Shown: positions 1 through 10,556 of the stretch, one piece after another | How the letters are laid out: each line of letters opens with the position of its first letter | Numbering within the stretch: the first letter of the stretch is position 1 | From: Planctomycetota bacterium | Lineage (GTDB): Bacteria; Planctomycetota; Brocadiia; JAJRTI01 | Assembly: GCA_024278415.1 (NCBI GenBank) | Contig: JAJRTI010000556.1 | Span: forward strand, 1-39,625 | Length of the DNA: 39,625 nt | Direction: 5' to 3' | The notes under the pieces: model-generated | The model's database searches: none | What the model saw: the letters and a program-made list of their open reading frames with translations, nothing else | What the model was told of the DNA's origin: nothing | Translations under genes and position numbers: made by a program

Positions 1-1
1 A

Positions 2-925
2 GTGTGGCACCGGCACCTGCAAATCAAGGACGGTATCGTGCACCCCGCGGAGCGCTGCCCCAAGTCCGCGCAGGCGTTCCGCGGGCGCAGCGACGTCACG
101 CACACCGCGTTCGTCGCGGATCGCACGATCGAATACATCCGCCAGCACCGGTGCGAGCCGTTCATGTGCATCGCCGGCTTCTACTCGCCCCATTCGCCGT
201 GGGTCGCGCCACAGGAGTTCCTCGACCTGTATGATCCCAACGCGCTCACGATCCCAACCTTTCCGCCAGAGCTGGAGGCCCGACGCCGGCGGGACGGCGC
301 GTTTTCGGACGACGAGTTGCGCGACGTGCGCCGAGGCTACTACGCTATGGTGAGCGAGGTCGACCACCACGTGGGCCGCATCCTCGCCGCGCTCGACGAG
401 CTTGGCATCGCGGAGAACACCCTCTGCGTATTCACCTCCGACCATGGCGAATGGCTAGGCGAACACCTGCACTACGGCAAGGGCATGCCCGCCCACGACT
501 GCATCAGCCGCGTCCCGCTCCTCTGGCGCTGGCCGGCCGGCATCGCGCAGCCCGGCCGCGTCGAGAGCGGCTTAGTTGAAGGCGTCGATTTAATCCCAAC
601 TCTTATCGAGGCCGCAGGTATCCCCGTGCCCGGCCATCTCCAAGGCCGCTCCATCTTGCCCGCGCTCCAAGGCGAGCCCTTCCCCGGCCGCGAGGCAGCC
701 CTGACCGAGGGCCTCGGCGCGAAGACGCTTCGAACGGATCGCTTCCGCTACGTTGCGCACGCCAACGGCGCCGAAGCGCTCTTTGATCTTCACTCCGACC
801 CCGGCGCGTACCACGATGTCGCGAAAGACGCGTCGTACGCGGACGCACTCGCAGACATGCGGCATAAGATGCTCACGCATCTGATCGAGGCCGAACGGCA
901 GTTGCGGAGGGAGTGGACGTATTAG
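2..925 (+). CDS. Sulfatase (arylsulfatase family), 3' part only
   Basis: C-terminal 307 or so residues of an alkaline-phosphatase-fold sulfatase that hydrolyses sulfate esters, probably on sulfated polysaccharide. The window begins inside the gene, so the N-terminal catalytic Cys/Ser motif (C/S-x-P-S-R) that becomes formylglycine is not visible; the GTG at 2 is only the first in-frame start-like codon, not a chosen start. Visible family features are the conserved FYSPHSPW stretch, the metal-site TSDHGEWLGEH segment near residue 145, the following GKGM lysine, and a C-terminal half ending in the LFDLHSDPGAYHDV pattern typical of the small C-terminal subdomain. The stop lies inside a 7-bp tandem repeat that separates it from the next gene by 52 bp on the same strand. 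The exact substrate cannot be read. Confidence 0.93.
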   Translation: MWHRHLQIKDGIVHPAERCPKSAQAFRGRSDVTHTAFVADRTIEYIRQHRCEPFMCIAGFYSPHSPWVAPQEFLDLYDPNALTIPTFPPELEARRRRDGAFSDDELRDVRRGYYAMVSEVDHHVGRILAALDELGIAENTLCVFTSDHGEWLGEHLHYGKGMPAHDCISRVPLLWRWPAGIAQPGRVESGLVEGVDLIPTLIEAAGIPVPGHLQGRSILPALQGEPFPGREAALTEGLGAKTLRTDRFRYVAHANGAEALFDLHSDPGAYHDVAKDASYADALADMRHKMLTHLIEAERQLRREWTY

Positions 926-970
926 TCGTTCGTCATTAGTCATTAGTCATTAGTCATTAGTCATTCGTGA
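922..970. repeat. Seven-unit heptamer tandem repeat (TTAGTCA)
   Basis: Seven contiguous 7-bp units: TTAGTCG, TTCGTCA, four exact TTAGTCA units and TTCGTGA. The array begins at the sulfatase stop codon (TAG at 923-925) and ends 7 bp before the ATG at 978. It is AT-rich in a GC-rich genome. No spacers are present, so this is not CRISPR-like. Confidence 0.95.
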
Positions 971-977
971 GCCGACC

Positions 978-1817
978 ATGAATATCGCTGTATCGACTGC
1001 ATCCTTTGGGCGTCCGCTCAATGACGGCCGGTTGCATATCCTCGATTTCCCGAAGATGTGCGAAGGCTTCGGGCTGGAGGCCATCGAGCTGAACGACTTC
1101 GCGATCAGAGATGACATGGAGGTGGTGCGGGAACTCAAGCGCCGCGCCGCGACATGTGGCATCGGCATCTGCGCAGTCGCGGCTGAGAGCAACTTCTACC
1201 GCGTGTCGGACGAAGAGATCGAGCAAGAACAGCAGCACCTGATCGAGTACCTCGACATCGCCTACTACCTCGGCGCCCCGCTCCTAAGGGTGGACACCTG
1301 CCCGTATGGCAAAGGCCTCCCCGAGTCGATCATGCCCGATGGCGTGACGCACGAGACGGCCTTCGACGCGGCCGTGCGCACGTGGCAGGCCATCATGCCC
1401 ACGGCCGAAGAAAAGGGCATCACCTGTGTGGTCGAGAACCACGGCGGCATCTCGCGCACGTCGGCCGATCAGGTGCGCCTCGTCGAGGCCGTGGGTTCGG
1501 AGCGGTTCCGCATCAACCTCGACACGGGCAACTACCACGCCGACCCCATGGCCGGCGTCGACCCGTTCGAGGACGTGCTCGACGCGATCGACCGCGTCGC
1601 GCCCTACTTGGCGTTCTGCCACGCGAAGGTGTGGGACATGACCGACGACCTCATCGAGCCCACGCTGGACTACGACGCGATCTTCGAGCGCTTCGCCCGG
1701 CACGGCTACCGCGGGCCAGTGTCCATCGAGTTCATGGGCCCCGCGGATCCCATGGACATTATGCCGCGGTGCGTGGAGATGATGAAGACATTCCGAGAGA
1801 AGCACGCCCGTTCGTAG
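978..1817 (+). CDS. Sugar phosphate isomerase/epimerase-like TIM barrel protein
   Basis: A 279-residue protein of the xylose-isomerase-like/AP endonuclease 2 TIM barrel superfamily, which isomerises or epimerises sugars, keto sugars or inositol derivatives using a divalent metal. The metal-site pattern is visible in order: VVENHGG (Glu, about residue 152), LDTGNYH (Asp, about 182), FCHAKVWD (His, about 214) and VSIEFMGP (Glu, near the C-terminus). There is no signal peptide, so it is cytoplasmic. It follows the sulfatase and precedes a URO-D-like gene on the same strand, a set often seen in sugar-degrading PVC-type genomes, so a role in catabolism of a desulfated sugar is possible (inference). 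The substrate is unknown. No clear Shine-Dalgarno sequence precedes the ATG; the tandem repeat occupies that space. Confidence 0.9.
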   Translation: MNIAVSTASFGRPLNDGRLHILDFPKMCEGFGLEAIELNDFAIRDDMEVVRELKRRAATCGIGICAVAAESNFYRVSDEEIEQEQQHLIEYLDIAYYLGAPLLRVDTCPYGKGLPESIMPDGVTHETAFDAAVRTWQAIMPTAEEKGITCVVENHGGISRTSADQVRLVEAVGSERFRINLDTGNYHADPMAGVDPFEDVLDAIDRVAPYLAFCHAKVWDMTDDLIEPTLDYDAIFERFARHGYRGPVSIEFMGPADPMDIMPRCVEMMKTFREKHARS

Positions 1818-1828
1818 TCGTTCGTAGT
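1809..1828. repeat. Decamer direct repeat over a stop codon
   Basis: Two exact copies of CGTTCGTAGT in tandem. The first copy contains the TAG stop of the upstream isomerase-like gene. Confidence 0.85.
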
Positions 1829-1856
1829 GCGCCCCGTAAGGGTCGCCTATGTGCGG

Positions 1857-1874
1857 GAGGCCCTCACGGGCCTC
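1857..1874. other. Stem-loop downstream of the isomerase gene
   Basis: Perfect 7-bp inverted repeat GAGGCCC / GGGCCTC with loop TCAC. A second small hairpin (CCGCC / GGCGG, 1903-1916) follows. No T-run follows either, so termination is possible but unproven. Confidence 0.5.
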
Positions 1875-1917
1875 ACTACCAACGAGCGGCGAACAGATGA
1901 AACCGCCTAAAGGCGGG

Positions 1918-1945
1918 ACACCGACAATCGAACACCGACAACCGC
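1918..1945. repeat. Four-unit heptamer tandem repeat
   Basis: Units ACACCGA, CAATCGA, ACACCGA, CAACCGC. The array ends 15 bp before the ATG at 1961. Confidence 0.75.
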
Positions 1946-1960
1946 CCTTGGAGCCACCCA

Positions 1961-3043
1961 ATGCCCCTGACCCCACGCGAGAACTTCCTGCGCAACATTA
2001 CTATGACCGGGCCCGAGTGGACGCCTTGCCACGTGAGCGTTTCCGCGGCGTCGCGTTACCAGCTCCGCGAGGAGTTGGAGGACGTGATGGCGCGGCATCC
2101 CCTCTTCTTCCCCGGGTTCAAGAAGGGCCAAGTCGAGTACGACAACTTCCAGTTCAGCAACGCGTACCGCGCGGGCGAGCGCTACACGGACGCGTGGGGA
2201 TGCGTGTGGGAGACGCCGACCGACGGCATCGAGGGCGTCGTGATCGAACACCCGCTCGCGGACTGGGACGCGCTCGACACGTACGAGGCGCCGGACGCGC
2301 GCGTGCAGCTCGACCGTGCACCCATCGACTGGAAGGCCAAGCGCAAGAGCCTCGAAGCCGCGCGGGAACAAGGCGGGCTCACGTCGGGCGGCCTTGCACA
2401 CGGGTTCATGTTCTTGCGCCTGGAGTATCTGCGCGGGTTCGAGAACCTCATGATGGACATGGCCACGGACGAGCCGCGGCTGTGGAAGCTGTGCGACATC
2501 GTGCACCATCACAACCAGACCATCGTGCAGAACTACCTGGCCATTGGCATCGACCTCCTCAGCCTCGGCGAGGACCTGGGCACCCAGACCGCGTCCATCA
2601 TCAGCCCAGCCATGTTCCGCAAGTGGCTCCTGCCCTACTACCGCCGGCTCATGCAGCCCGCGCGCGCGGCCGGCGCCCACGTGTCGTTCCACAGCGACGG
2701 ATACACCATGGAGTTGTTTGACGATCTCATCGACGCGGGCGTGACCATGGTCAATCCCCAAGACCTCTGCCACGGCATCGACAACCTCGCCAAACATCTC
2801 AAGGGCCGCGTGTGCATCAAGCTCGACATCGACCGGCAGACCATCGTGCCGTTCGGCTCGCGCAACGACATTCGCGAGTTGATCAAGGAGGAGTTCATGA
2901 AGCTCGGGTCTCCGCAGGGAGGCCTCGAGTTCATCTGCGGCATCTACCCACCGACTCCACCCGAGAACGTGGATGCGGTGTGCAGCGCGCTGGAGGAGTT
3001 CAGGACGTACTGGTTCGACGGCCGCGCCCGAAGCGGAGGCTGA
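1961..3043 (+). CDS. URO-D/corrinoid methyltransferase-like protein
   Basis: A 360-residue protein of the uroporphyrinogen decarboxylase (URO-D) superfamily. It does not look like housekeeping HemE: it lacks the usual N-terminal R-x-P-V-W-x-MRQAGR stretch and instead resembles the MtaA/CmuA-like branch, whose members move methyl groups to or from corrinoids. Visible features are the GLAHGFMFLRLEYLRGFENLMMDM helix region around residue 145, EDLGTQ (about 205), a FHSDG motif (about 245, a likely metal or substrate site) and the C-terminal CGIYPPTPPENV stretch. No corrinoid-binding protein lies beside it here. PVC-type genomes carry many paralogues of this family near sugar isomerases and sulfatases, with functions mostly unknown. 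Likely co-transcribed with the upstream gene, although 143 bp separates them. Confidence 0.88.
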   Translation: MPLTPRENFLRNITMTGPEWTPCHVSVSAASRYQLREELEDVMARHPLFFPGFKKGQVEYDNFQFSNAYRAGERYTDAWGCVWETPTDGIEGVVIEHPLADWDALDTYEAPDARVQLDRAPIDWKAKRKSLEAAREQGGLTSGGLAHGFMFLRLEYLRGFENLMMDMATDEPRLWKLCDIVHHHNQTIVQNYLAIGIDLLSLGEDLGTQTASIISPAMFRKWLLPYYRRLMQPARAAGAHVSFHSDGYTMELFDDLIDAGVTMVNPQDLCHGIDNLAKHLKGRVCIKLDIDRQTIVPFGSRNDIRELIKEEFMKLGSPQGGLEFICGIYPPTPPENVDAVCSALEEFRTYWFDGRARSGG

Positions 3044-3053
3044 CCGCGCGCCG

Positions 3054-3101
3054 CCTTGTCACCTTGTCACCTTGTCACCCCCTCACCCGCTCACCCCCTC
3101 C
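3054..3101. repeat. Six-unit octamer tandem repeat (CCTTGTCA)
   Basis: Three exact CCTTGTCA units followed by CCCCCTCA, CCCGCTCA and CCCCCTCC. It lies between two convergent genes and runs over the stop codon of the minus-strand gene at 3091. Confidence 0.9.
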
Positions 3102-3534
3102 CGCGCCGGCGAATCTTCTGCACGCACTTCCCGCCGCCCTGCACGTCCGTGGTGATTTCGAACGGCGTGCCCTCCGCGAGCGTCTCGTTGATCACGACCG
3201 TCTGCCGGCAGAACGCGGGATCGATCTCCACACCCTTGCGTTCGAGGTATGCGACGGCCGGGCAGCGATGCACCGTGAGCGTCGCGTTGTCGCCGTCGCG
3301 GTCGAGCGTGTACTCGCCGCCCTCGCGATCGAAGAAGTAGGTCCAGTGCTCCACGAGTTGGCTTGGATCGCCCTTCTGTAGATCTTCATGGATCGACCGA
3401 TACACGTCTCTCGCGGTGCGTCGAAACGTCTCGTCGAGGAAGTCGCCGCCATGGGTCTTGCGCAAGTACGCGATGGTGCCGTTCGTCGTGCGGTGAAAGT
3501 CCATGTGGACTTGCCCAGTCTCGCGGTATCTCAT
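3091..3534 (-). CDS. ATC-hydrolase-like small protein
   Basis: A 147-residue soluble protein resembling the L-2-amino-thiazoline-4-carboxylate hydrolase (ATC hydrolase) family. The resemblance rests on the spaced pattern in the C-terminal half: an R-C-P motif (HRCPAVAYL), then a second Cys about 20 residues later (DPAFCRQ), then an E-G-TPFEI stretch and a GGGKC third Cys near the end. That places three cysteines as in the family. I recognise the pattern, not a specific function; members often lie in PVC and clostridial genomes with no known role. I chose the ATG at 3534 because AGGATGG lies just upstream at proper distance; an in-frame ATG at 3543 and a TTG at 3558 would add residues without a good ribosome site. 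Convergent with the URO-D-like gene, divergent from the methyltransferase. Confidence 0.7.
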   Translation of the reverse strand: MRYRETGQVHMDFHRTTNGTIAYLRKTHGGDFLDETFRRTARDVYRSIHEDLQKGDPSQLVEHWTYFFDREGGEYTLDRDGDNATLTVHRCPAVAYLERKGVEIDPAFCRQTVVINETLAEGTPFEITTDVQGGGKCVQKIRRRGRG

Positions 3535-3647
3535 GGGAGCCATCCTGATTGAGGCCAACTTCCGTTTAGTGTCTCAGGCGCGTTCGATGCGAATGGGTCA
3601 AGCATAGCCCCAGGCCGCGGGGGCTGCAAGGGGCCGGACCGCCCGGC

Positions 3648-3676
3648 TTGCGTCCCCACTCCGGGGCCACTACAAT
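3648..3676 (+). promoter_or_regulatory. Promoter of the DNA methyltransferase, probably leaderless
   Basis: -35 TTGCGT (3648-3653), 17-bp spacer, -10 TACAAT (3671-3676). Transcription would begin around 3683, within a base or two of the ATG at 3685, so the mRNA would have essentially no leader. No Shine-Dalgarno sequence is present, in keeping with that. Confidence 0.6.
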
Positions 3677-3684
3677 GCCTCGCC

Positions 3685-5430
3685 ATGAGACGACGAGAAC
3701 CCACCAGCGACCACGCGCTGCGCGCGGCGGTCGGGGACGCGTTCGCAAACTTCGTGGACGTGATCGCGGACGAATCTTCCGCGCGCAAGGCCCCGCGTGA
3801 GCGCATGGCCGCGTTCATGGTCGCGCGCGCGGTGTATGGGGCGGAGGACGACGAGCCGCGCGAGACTTGCCCGGTCGAACGCCCTGTTTGGCAGCGCTGC
3901 GCGCCGCTGATCGCGTCGTGGCGCATCCGGCTTGGCGAATTCGCCGACTCCTCCACGGACGCCGCGGGCGCGGTGTACCAGTACTGCCTCACCGCCGCGA
4001 GCCGCAAGCGCGAGGGCGTCTTCTACACCCCGGACCTTATGGCGCAGTTGCTCGCAGAGGAGGCGATCAAACGCCTCCCGAGCGACAAGCCCCCGCTTGT
4101 GCTCGACCCGGCGTGCGGCAGCGGCCGGTTTCTTATTGCGGCATACCGGCTCATCCAGGAGCGATGGGGGCTGTCGGCCGAGGACGCGCTGACGCGGCTG
4201 CGCGGCGTCGAGCTGGACCCCTTCGCGGCCGCGCTGACGCGGCTGGCGCTGCTGCGCGAGGCAGGCTTGCCCTTGGACCGCGTCGACGCAGCCCGCATCG
4301 TCGAGGCGCACGCGCTTCTCCCAAGAGCGCAACAGACCGGCCAATTGTCCCTGGGTTTCGAGGCTGATGACGACGCGGAGCGCCCGGACCTCGTTGTCGG
4401 CAACCCGCCCTACGGCGCCCGGGTCACCGACAAGGAGGCCGAGCGCTACCGCGAGCAATACGAGCTTGCCGCGGGCCGGTTCGACGTGGTCAGCCTGTTT
4501 GTCGAACTCGGCGGCCGCGCGCTTCGGGAGGGAGGCGTGCTCGCCTACGTGCTGCCGCACGCGTTCACGCGCTCCGGCGGGTACGCGGCCACTCGTGAAT
4601 GGCTGACGGCCCACGGCTCCGTCGCCGCGCTCGTGAACATTGGCCGCGACTTCCCGGAGATCGACCTGGACACCTGCGCGCTCCTGTGGCGCAAGGGCCC
4701 AGGCGATGCCACTGCGACGGGCTTCGAGGCGCGCGGCCACCGGCTCGTGCGCGTGGGCGAAGTGGAAAGCGGCTTCTACCGCGGCCGCCGCGTGTGGCCC
4801 ATCTATATCACGAAGCAGAACGTCGAGTTAGCTATGCACCTGGAGGGCGGGGACTCGCAGCCGCTGGAGTCGCTCGCGAAGATCCGCCGCGGTGCGACCA
4901 TCAAGGGCATGAGCAAGCTCATGCAAGGCCTGGAGCCCGGCGACGGAGTGCCGGTCGTGCGCGGGCGCAACGTGAAGCCATACGCCAACATCGCGGAGAT
5001 GCCACTGGGCTGCGTGGACGAGGCCGACCTGCCCGACGAGGCCCGGCGGTTCATCACGACCGAGCGCACGCTCGTGGTCCAGAACATCGGCGACCGCCTC
5101 AAGGCCACGCTTTGCCCGGCCGGCGTGTTGCCTATCGACACGGTGAACGTGTTCCACGTGCGCGACCCCGGCCTGATGTGCTACCTCGCCGCGTACCTCA
5201 ACAGCGCGCTCGTGGGCCGCTACGTGCGGGACATGATCCTCAACCGCGCGACACTCACCGTGCACTTCGACGCGCCCACCATTGGCAATCTGCCCGTGCG
5301 CGTGCCGGGGCCGGTCGACTTGGACTACTTCGACCGCGTCGTGCCCATGCTGATCGACGAGCCGGATCCAGACACGCTCGGCGAGGTCGAGGCGCGGGTG
5401 TGCGAGATCTGCGAGGTGGGTCGTGTATAG
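3685..5430 (+). CDS. N6-adenine DNA methyltransferase, type IIG/Eco57I-like, orphan
   Basis: A 581-residue gamma-class N6-adenine methyltransferase. In order: an N-terminal helical region; the FYTP motif (113-116) that opens the AdoMet domain; motif I DPACGSGRF (141-149); an ELDP acidic motif II (about 176); the catalytic NPPY motif IV (240-243); and a C-terminal half from about residue 365 that resembles the TaqI/Eco57I target-recognition domain (GATIKGM, PVVRGRNVKPY, LNSALVGRYVRD). It is shorter than full type IIG enzymes (about 900-1000 residues), and no PD-(D/E)XK nuclease segment is visible at its N-terminus. No restriction gene lies beside it, so it looks like an orphan or solitary methylase. 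A RelE-type toxin-antitoxin pair follows 106 bp later, giving a small defence-like island. Phage defence, anti-restriction or epigenetic regulation are all possible. Confidence 0.9.
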   Translation: MRRREPTSDHALRAAVGDAFANFVDVIADESSARKAPRERMAAFMVARAVYGAEDDEPRETCPVERPVWQRCAPLIASWRIRLGEFADSSTDAAGAVYQYCLTAASRKREGVFYTPDLMAQLLAEEAIKRLPSDKPPLVLDPACGSGRFLIAAYRLIQERWGLSAEDALTRLRGVELDPFAAALTRLALLREAGLPLDRVDAARIVEAHALLPRAQQTGQLSLGFEADDDAERPDLVVGNPPYGARVTDKEAERYREQYELAAGRFDVVSLFVELGGRALREGGVLAYVLPHAFTRSGGYAATREWLTAHGSVAALVNIGRDFPEIDLDTCALLWRKGPGDATATGFEARGHRLVRVGEVESGFYRGRRVWPIYITKQNVELAMHLEGGDSQPLESLAKIRRGATIKGMSKLMQGLEPGDGVPVVRGRNVKPYANIAEMPLGCVDEADLPDEARRFITTERTLVVQNIGDRLKATLCPAGVLPIDTVNVFHVRDPGLMCYLAAYLNSALVGRYVRDMILNRATLTVHFDAPTIGNLPVRVPGPVDLDYFDRVVPMLIDEPDPDTLGEVEARVCEICEVGRV

Positions 5431-5451
5431 CTGCGGCGAAGATCTCGAATG

Positions 5452-5480
5452 TTGCACAGTCGCACTGAACGTGCGATAAT
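5452..5480 (+). promoter_or_regulatory. Promoter of the toxin-antitoxin operon
   Basis: -35 TTGCAC (5452-5457), 17-bp spacer, -10 GATAAT (5475-5480), about 55 bp upstream of the antitoxin ATG. Confidence 0.6.
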
Positions 5481-5536
5481 TGATCCGCGGCCGGCAAGCG
5501 TCATTTCTTGGTTTAAACATCTTCATAGGTGTTGTC

Positions 5537-5740
5537 ATGCCCGCACTCAAAGAACGCTTCCTAATTGACCAACAAGGAAACCGCCTTGGGGTCGTCATCG
5601 ACATCGAGGATTACAGACGCGTGCTTGAAGACCTCGAAGAACTGGAGTCCATCCGCGCGTATGATGAGGCGAAAGCGTCCAAGGACGAGATCATCCCGTT
5701 CGATCAAGCGATAAGGGAAATCGAACGAGACCGCCAATGA
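5537..5740 (+). CDS. Antitoxin of a RelBE-like pair (Phd/RelB-type)
   Basis: A 67-residue acidic protein: a short beta segment (RFLIDQQGNRLGVVIDIEDY) then a long charged helix (RRVLEDLEELESIRAYDEAK), the layout of RelB/Phd-type antitoxins that bind DNA by the N-terminus and wrap the toxin with the C-terminus. I chose the ATG at 5537; an upstream in-frame start at 5480 would overlap the -10 box. The stop overlaps the toxin ATG by ATGA (5737-5740), the normal translational coupling of toxin-antitoxin operons. Because the toxin reading frame is broken, the antitoxin may be a remnant or act as a free regulator. Confidence 0.82.
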   Translation: MPALKERFLIDQQGNRLGVVIDIEDYRRVLEDLEELESIRAYDEAKASKDEIIPFDQAIREIERDRQ

Positions 5741-5991
5741 GCTATCGCATTGGCATCATGTGAAGGGCACAGAAGGAGCTTGCCAAGCTGCCAGAGGACA
5801 TGTACGCGGCTGTGCGAGACGCCATCGTTGGGTTAGCGGAGACCCCCAGGCCGGCCGATTGTCGCAAGCTTGTGGGCCGAGAAGGATGGCGGATTAGAGT
5901 CGGGTCTCACAGGGTGATTTACGAGATCGACGACAGGGCGGAATCCTTGACAATCCTGCACGTGGGCCATCGACGGGACGTCTACCGCTAA
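5737..5991 (+). pseudogene. RelE/ParE-family toxin with an in-frame TGA at codon 9
   Basis: The frame opens at ATG 5737, overlapping the antitoxin stop, and reads MSYRIGIM, then TGA (5761-5763), then an intact RelE-like body: RAQKELAKLPEDMYAAVRDAI, LVGREGWRIRVGSHRVIYEIDD and a C-terminal HVGHRRDVYR. In RelE toxins the position after the first beta strand is usually Arg (RRAQKELAKLP), so TGA is best explained by a single CGA-to-TGA transition. The rest, including the basic residues and C-terminal Tyr-Arg used by RelE for mRNA cleavage, is conserved, so the mutation looks recent. No ATG follows until 5800, which would lose the first helix. Likely an inactivated toxin; a sequencing error or natural readthrough are the alternatives. 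Confidence 0.8.
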
Positions 5992-5999
5992 GCGACCGC

Positions 6000-8543
<2,544 letters not shown>

Positions 8544-9527
8544 TCAGCCGTCATAGCCTTTCGGATGCGCCTGATGCCACCGCCACGCGGTCGCGATGAT
8601 CTCGTCGAGGCTCGCGTGCTGCGGCTGCCAGCCCAGTTCTTGGATGGCTTTGTCCGAGCTGGCCACGAGCATGGGCGGGTCGCCGGGCCGGCGGTCCGCC
8701 TCGACCGCTTTGATCGGCCGGCCCGTGACGCGCCGCGCGGTCTCGATCACCTCTCGCACGGAATAGCCCATGCCGTTGCCGAGGTTGTAGGTGCGGAACT
8801 CGCTCGGCTGCACTTGCTCCATCGCGAGGATGTGCGCGTCGGCCAGGTCGTCCACGTGGATGTAATCGCGCACGCACGTGCCATCGGGCGTGTCGTAGTC
8901 CGCGCCGTACATGGCCACCTGGCCGCGAGTTCCGAGCGCGACTTGGAGCACGATGGGGATCAGGTGCGGCTCTGGGTTGTGGTCTTCGCCAATATCCCCC
9001 GCGGGGCTAGCGCCAGCCGCGTTGAAGTACCGCAGTGCGACCGCGGCGAGGCCGTACGCGCGCGCATACTCGGCCAGGATCTGCTCGACTTGGAGCTTGG
9101 TCAGGCCATAGGGGTTCACCGGGGCCTTCGGGTGGTCCTCGCGAATAGGCACTTCGTTCGGCTCGCCGTACACGGCCGCGGTCGAGGAGAAGACGATGCG
9201 CGCGACGCCAGCCTCCCGCATCGCGTCGAGCAGTCCGATCGTGTTCGCTACGTTGTTTCGGAAGTACTTGGCCGGATCCTCGACGGACTCGCCCACCGCG
9301 AGGAATGCGGCGAAATGGATCACGGCGTCAATGCCATTGTCTTGCATCGCCGCCGCCAGCCGGCCGGTGTCGGCCACGTCGCCCTGGATGAACGCGCAAT
9401 CTTTGACCGCGCCGCGGTGCCCCTCGATGAGACTGTCGTACACGATAGGCTCGTGCCCCGCCTGTTGGAGCCGGCGTACGGTGTGGCTGCCGATGTAGCC
9501 GGCGCCTCCTACGACGAGTGCTTTCAT
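8544..9527 (-). CDS. galE: UDP-glucose 4-epimerase
   Basis: A 327-residue extended short-chain dehydrogenase that interconverts UDP-glucose and UDP-galactose with bound NAD. Features: Rossmann motif GGAGYIGSH (7-15), the IVFSSTAAVYG strand with the catalytic Ser/Thr (about 111-121), the catalytic Tyr140-x3-Lys144 pair in NPYGLTK, ALRYFNAAGA (substrate loop) and the VRDYIHVDDLADAH segment typical of GalE. Length is normal for the family. It lies 36 bp downstream of the UDP-glucuronate decarboxylase-like gene and upstream of ligA on the same strand, so it is probably co-transcribed with the former for nucleotide-sugar supply. Some GalE proteins also act on N-acetyl sugars or uronates; the sequence alone does not exclude that. 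Confidence 0.95.
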   Translation of the reverse strand: MKALVVGGAGYIGSHTVRRLQQAGHEPIVYDSLIEGHRGAVKDCAFIQGDVADTGRLAAAMQDNGIDAVIHFAAFLAVGESVEDPAKYFRNNVANTIGLLDAMREAGVARIVFSSTAAVYGEPNEVPIREDHPKAPVNPYGLTKLQVEQILAEYARAYGLAAVALRYFNAAGASPAGDIGEDHNPEPHLIPIVLQVALGTRGQVAMYGADYDTPDGTCVRDYIHVDDLADAHILAMEQVQPSEFRTYNLGNGMGYSVREVIETARRVTGRPIKAVEADRRPGDPPMLVASSDKAIQELGWQPQHASLDEIIATAWRWHQAHPKGYDG

Positions 9528-9563
9528 GCGGTGTGCCTTCTTTCTCTGCTCCGTGCGCGGGCC

Positions 9564-10502
9564 TCAGTCGATGCCCAACTGCTCCTTGAAGTACAGCATG
9601 GTCCGCTCCAGGCCGTCGCGGCGTTGCACCTTAGGCTCCCACCCCAGCACGCGCTTGGCCTTGGTGATGTCCGGTTGGCGCACTTTGGGATCATCGACCG
9701 GCAGGTCCTTGTGCACGAGCTTGCTCTGGCTGCCGGTCAGTTCGATGATCTCTCTCGCGAAGTCGCCGATGCTGACCTCTTCCGGGTTGCCGATGTTGGT
9801 AGGCTCGTGTTCGTCGGACATGAGAAGCCGGTAGATGCCGTCGACCAGGTCGCTGATGTACGTGAAGCTGCGCGTCTGGGAGCCGTCGCCGAACACGGTG
9901 ATGTCTTCCCCGCGCAGGGCCTGGCACATGAACGTGGGCAAAGCGCGGCCATCTTCGAGGCGCATGCGCGGGCCATAGGTGTTGAAGATGCGCACGATCT
10001 TGGTGTCCACGCCGTGGAAGCGGTGGTAGGCCATGGCCATGGCCTCGGCGAACCGCTTGGCCTCGTCGTACACCCCGCGTGGCCCGACCGGGTTCACATG
10101 GCCCCAATACGTCTCCGGCTGCGGATGCACTTGCGGATCGCCGTAGACTTCCGAGGTGGACGCGAGCAGGAACGTGGCCCCCTTGGCCCGCGCAAAGCCC
10201 AGGGCCTTGTGCGTGCCGAGCGAGCCCACCTTGAGCGTCTGGATAGGAAACTTGAGGTAGTCGATCGGGCTCGCGGGCGACGCGAAGTGAAGGATGTGGT
10301 CGACCGCGCCCTCGACGTAGACGTATTCCGTCACATCGTAGTGGACGAACGTGAACCCCTCGTGGCCGAGCAGGTGGACGATGTTGTCCATGTTGCCGGT
10401 GATCAGGTTATCGAGGCAGATGACCTCGTGTCCCTTGTCGAGCAGGAACTCGCAAAGGTGCGAGCCCAGAAAGCCTGCTCCGCCAGTCACAACCGTGCGC
10501 AT
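9564..10502 (-). CDS. UDP-glucuronate decarboxylase-like / NDP-sugar dehydratase
   Basis: A 312-residue extended short-chain dehydrogenase. It most resembles UDP-glucuronic acid decarboxylase (UXS), which makes UDP-xylose: [19 protein letters not shown] at the N-terminus, [13 protein letters not shown], the [22 protein letters not shown] stretch, STSEVYGDP and the catalytic Tyr145-x3-Lys149. The PASP-x-DY-x3-PI-x-T pattern separates this group from dTDP-glucose 4,6-dehydratases, although annotations often mix them. Start at ATG 10502 is fixed by AAGGAGG ending about 8 bp upstream; the longer frame to 10538 includes that ribosome site. First gene of the minus-strand run with galE and ligA. Confidence 0.9.
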   Translation of the reverse strand: MRTVVTGGAGFLGSHLCEFLLDKGHEVICLDNLITGNMDNIVHLLGHEGFTFVHYDVTEYVYVEGAVDHILHFASPASPIDYLKFPIQTLKVGSLGTHKALGFARAKGATFLLASTSEVYGDPQVHPQPETYWGHVNPVGPRGVYDEAKRFAEAMAMAYHRFHGVDTKIVRIFNTYGPRMRLEDGRALPTFMCQALRGEDITVFGDGSQTRSFTYISDLVDGIYRLLMSDEHEPTNIGNPEEVSIGDFAREIIELTGSQSKLVHKDLPVDDPKVRQPDITKAKRVLGWEPKVQRRDGLERTMLYFKEQLGID

Positions 10503-10556
10503 AATGGTATCCTCCTTGCGCGCTTTCGTCGTCTCCAATTGCAGTCGGAAGCCCCC

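Noticed and set aside
922..970. CRISPR-like array
   Set aside because: The 7-bp units are contiguous, with no spacers. The same holds for every other tandem array in the window.
3685..5430. A complete restriction-modification system
   Set aside because: No nuclease gene or N-terminal nuclease domain is visible near the methyltransferase.
5761..5763. TGA read as selenocysteine in the RelE-type toxin
   Set aside because: RelE toxins are not selenoproteins, the expected residue is Arg, and no SECIS-like hairpin is evident after the codon.
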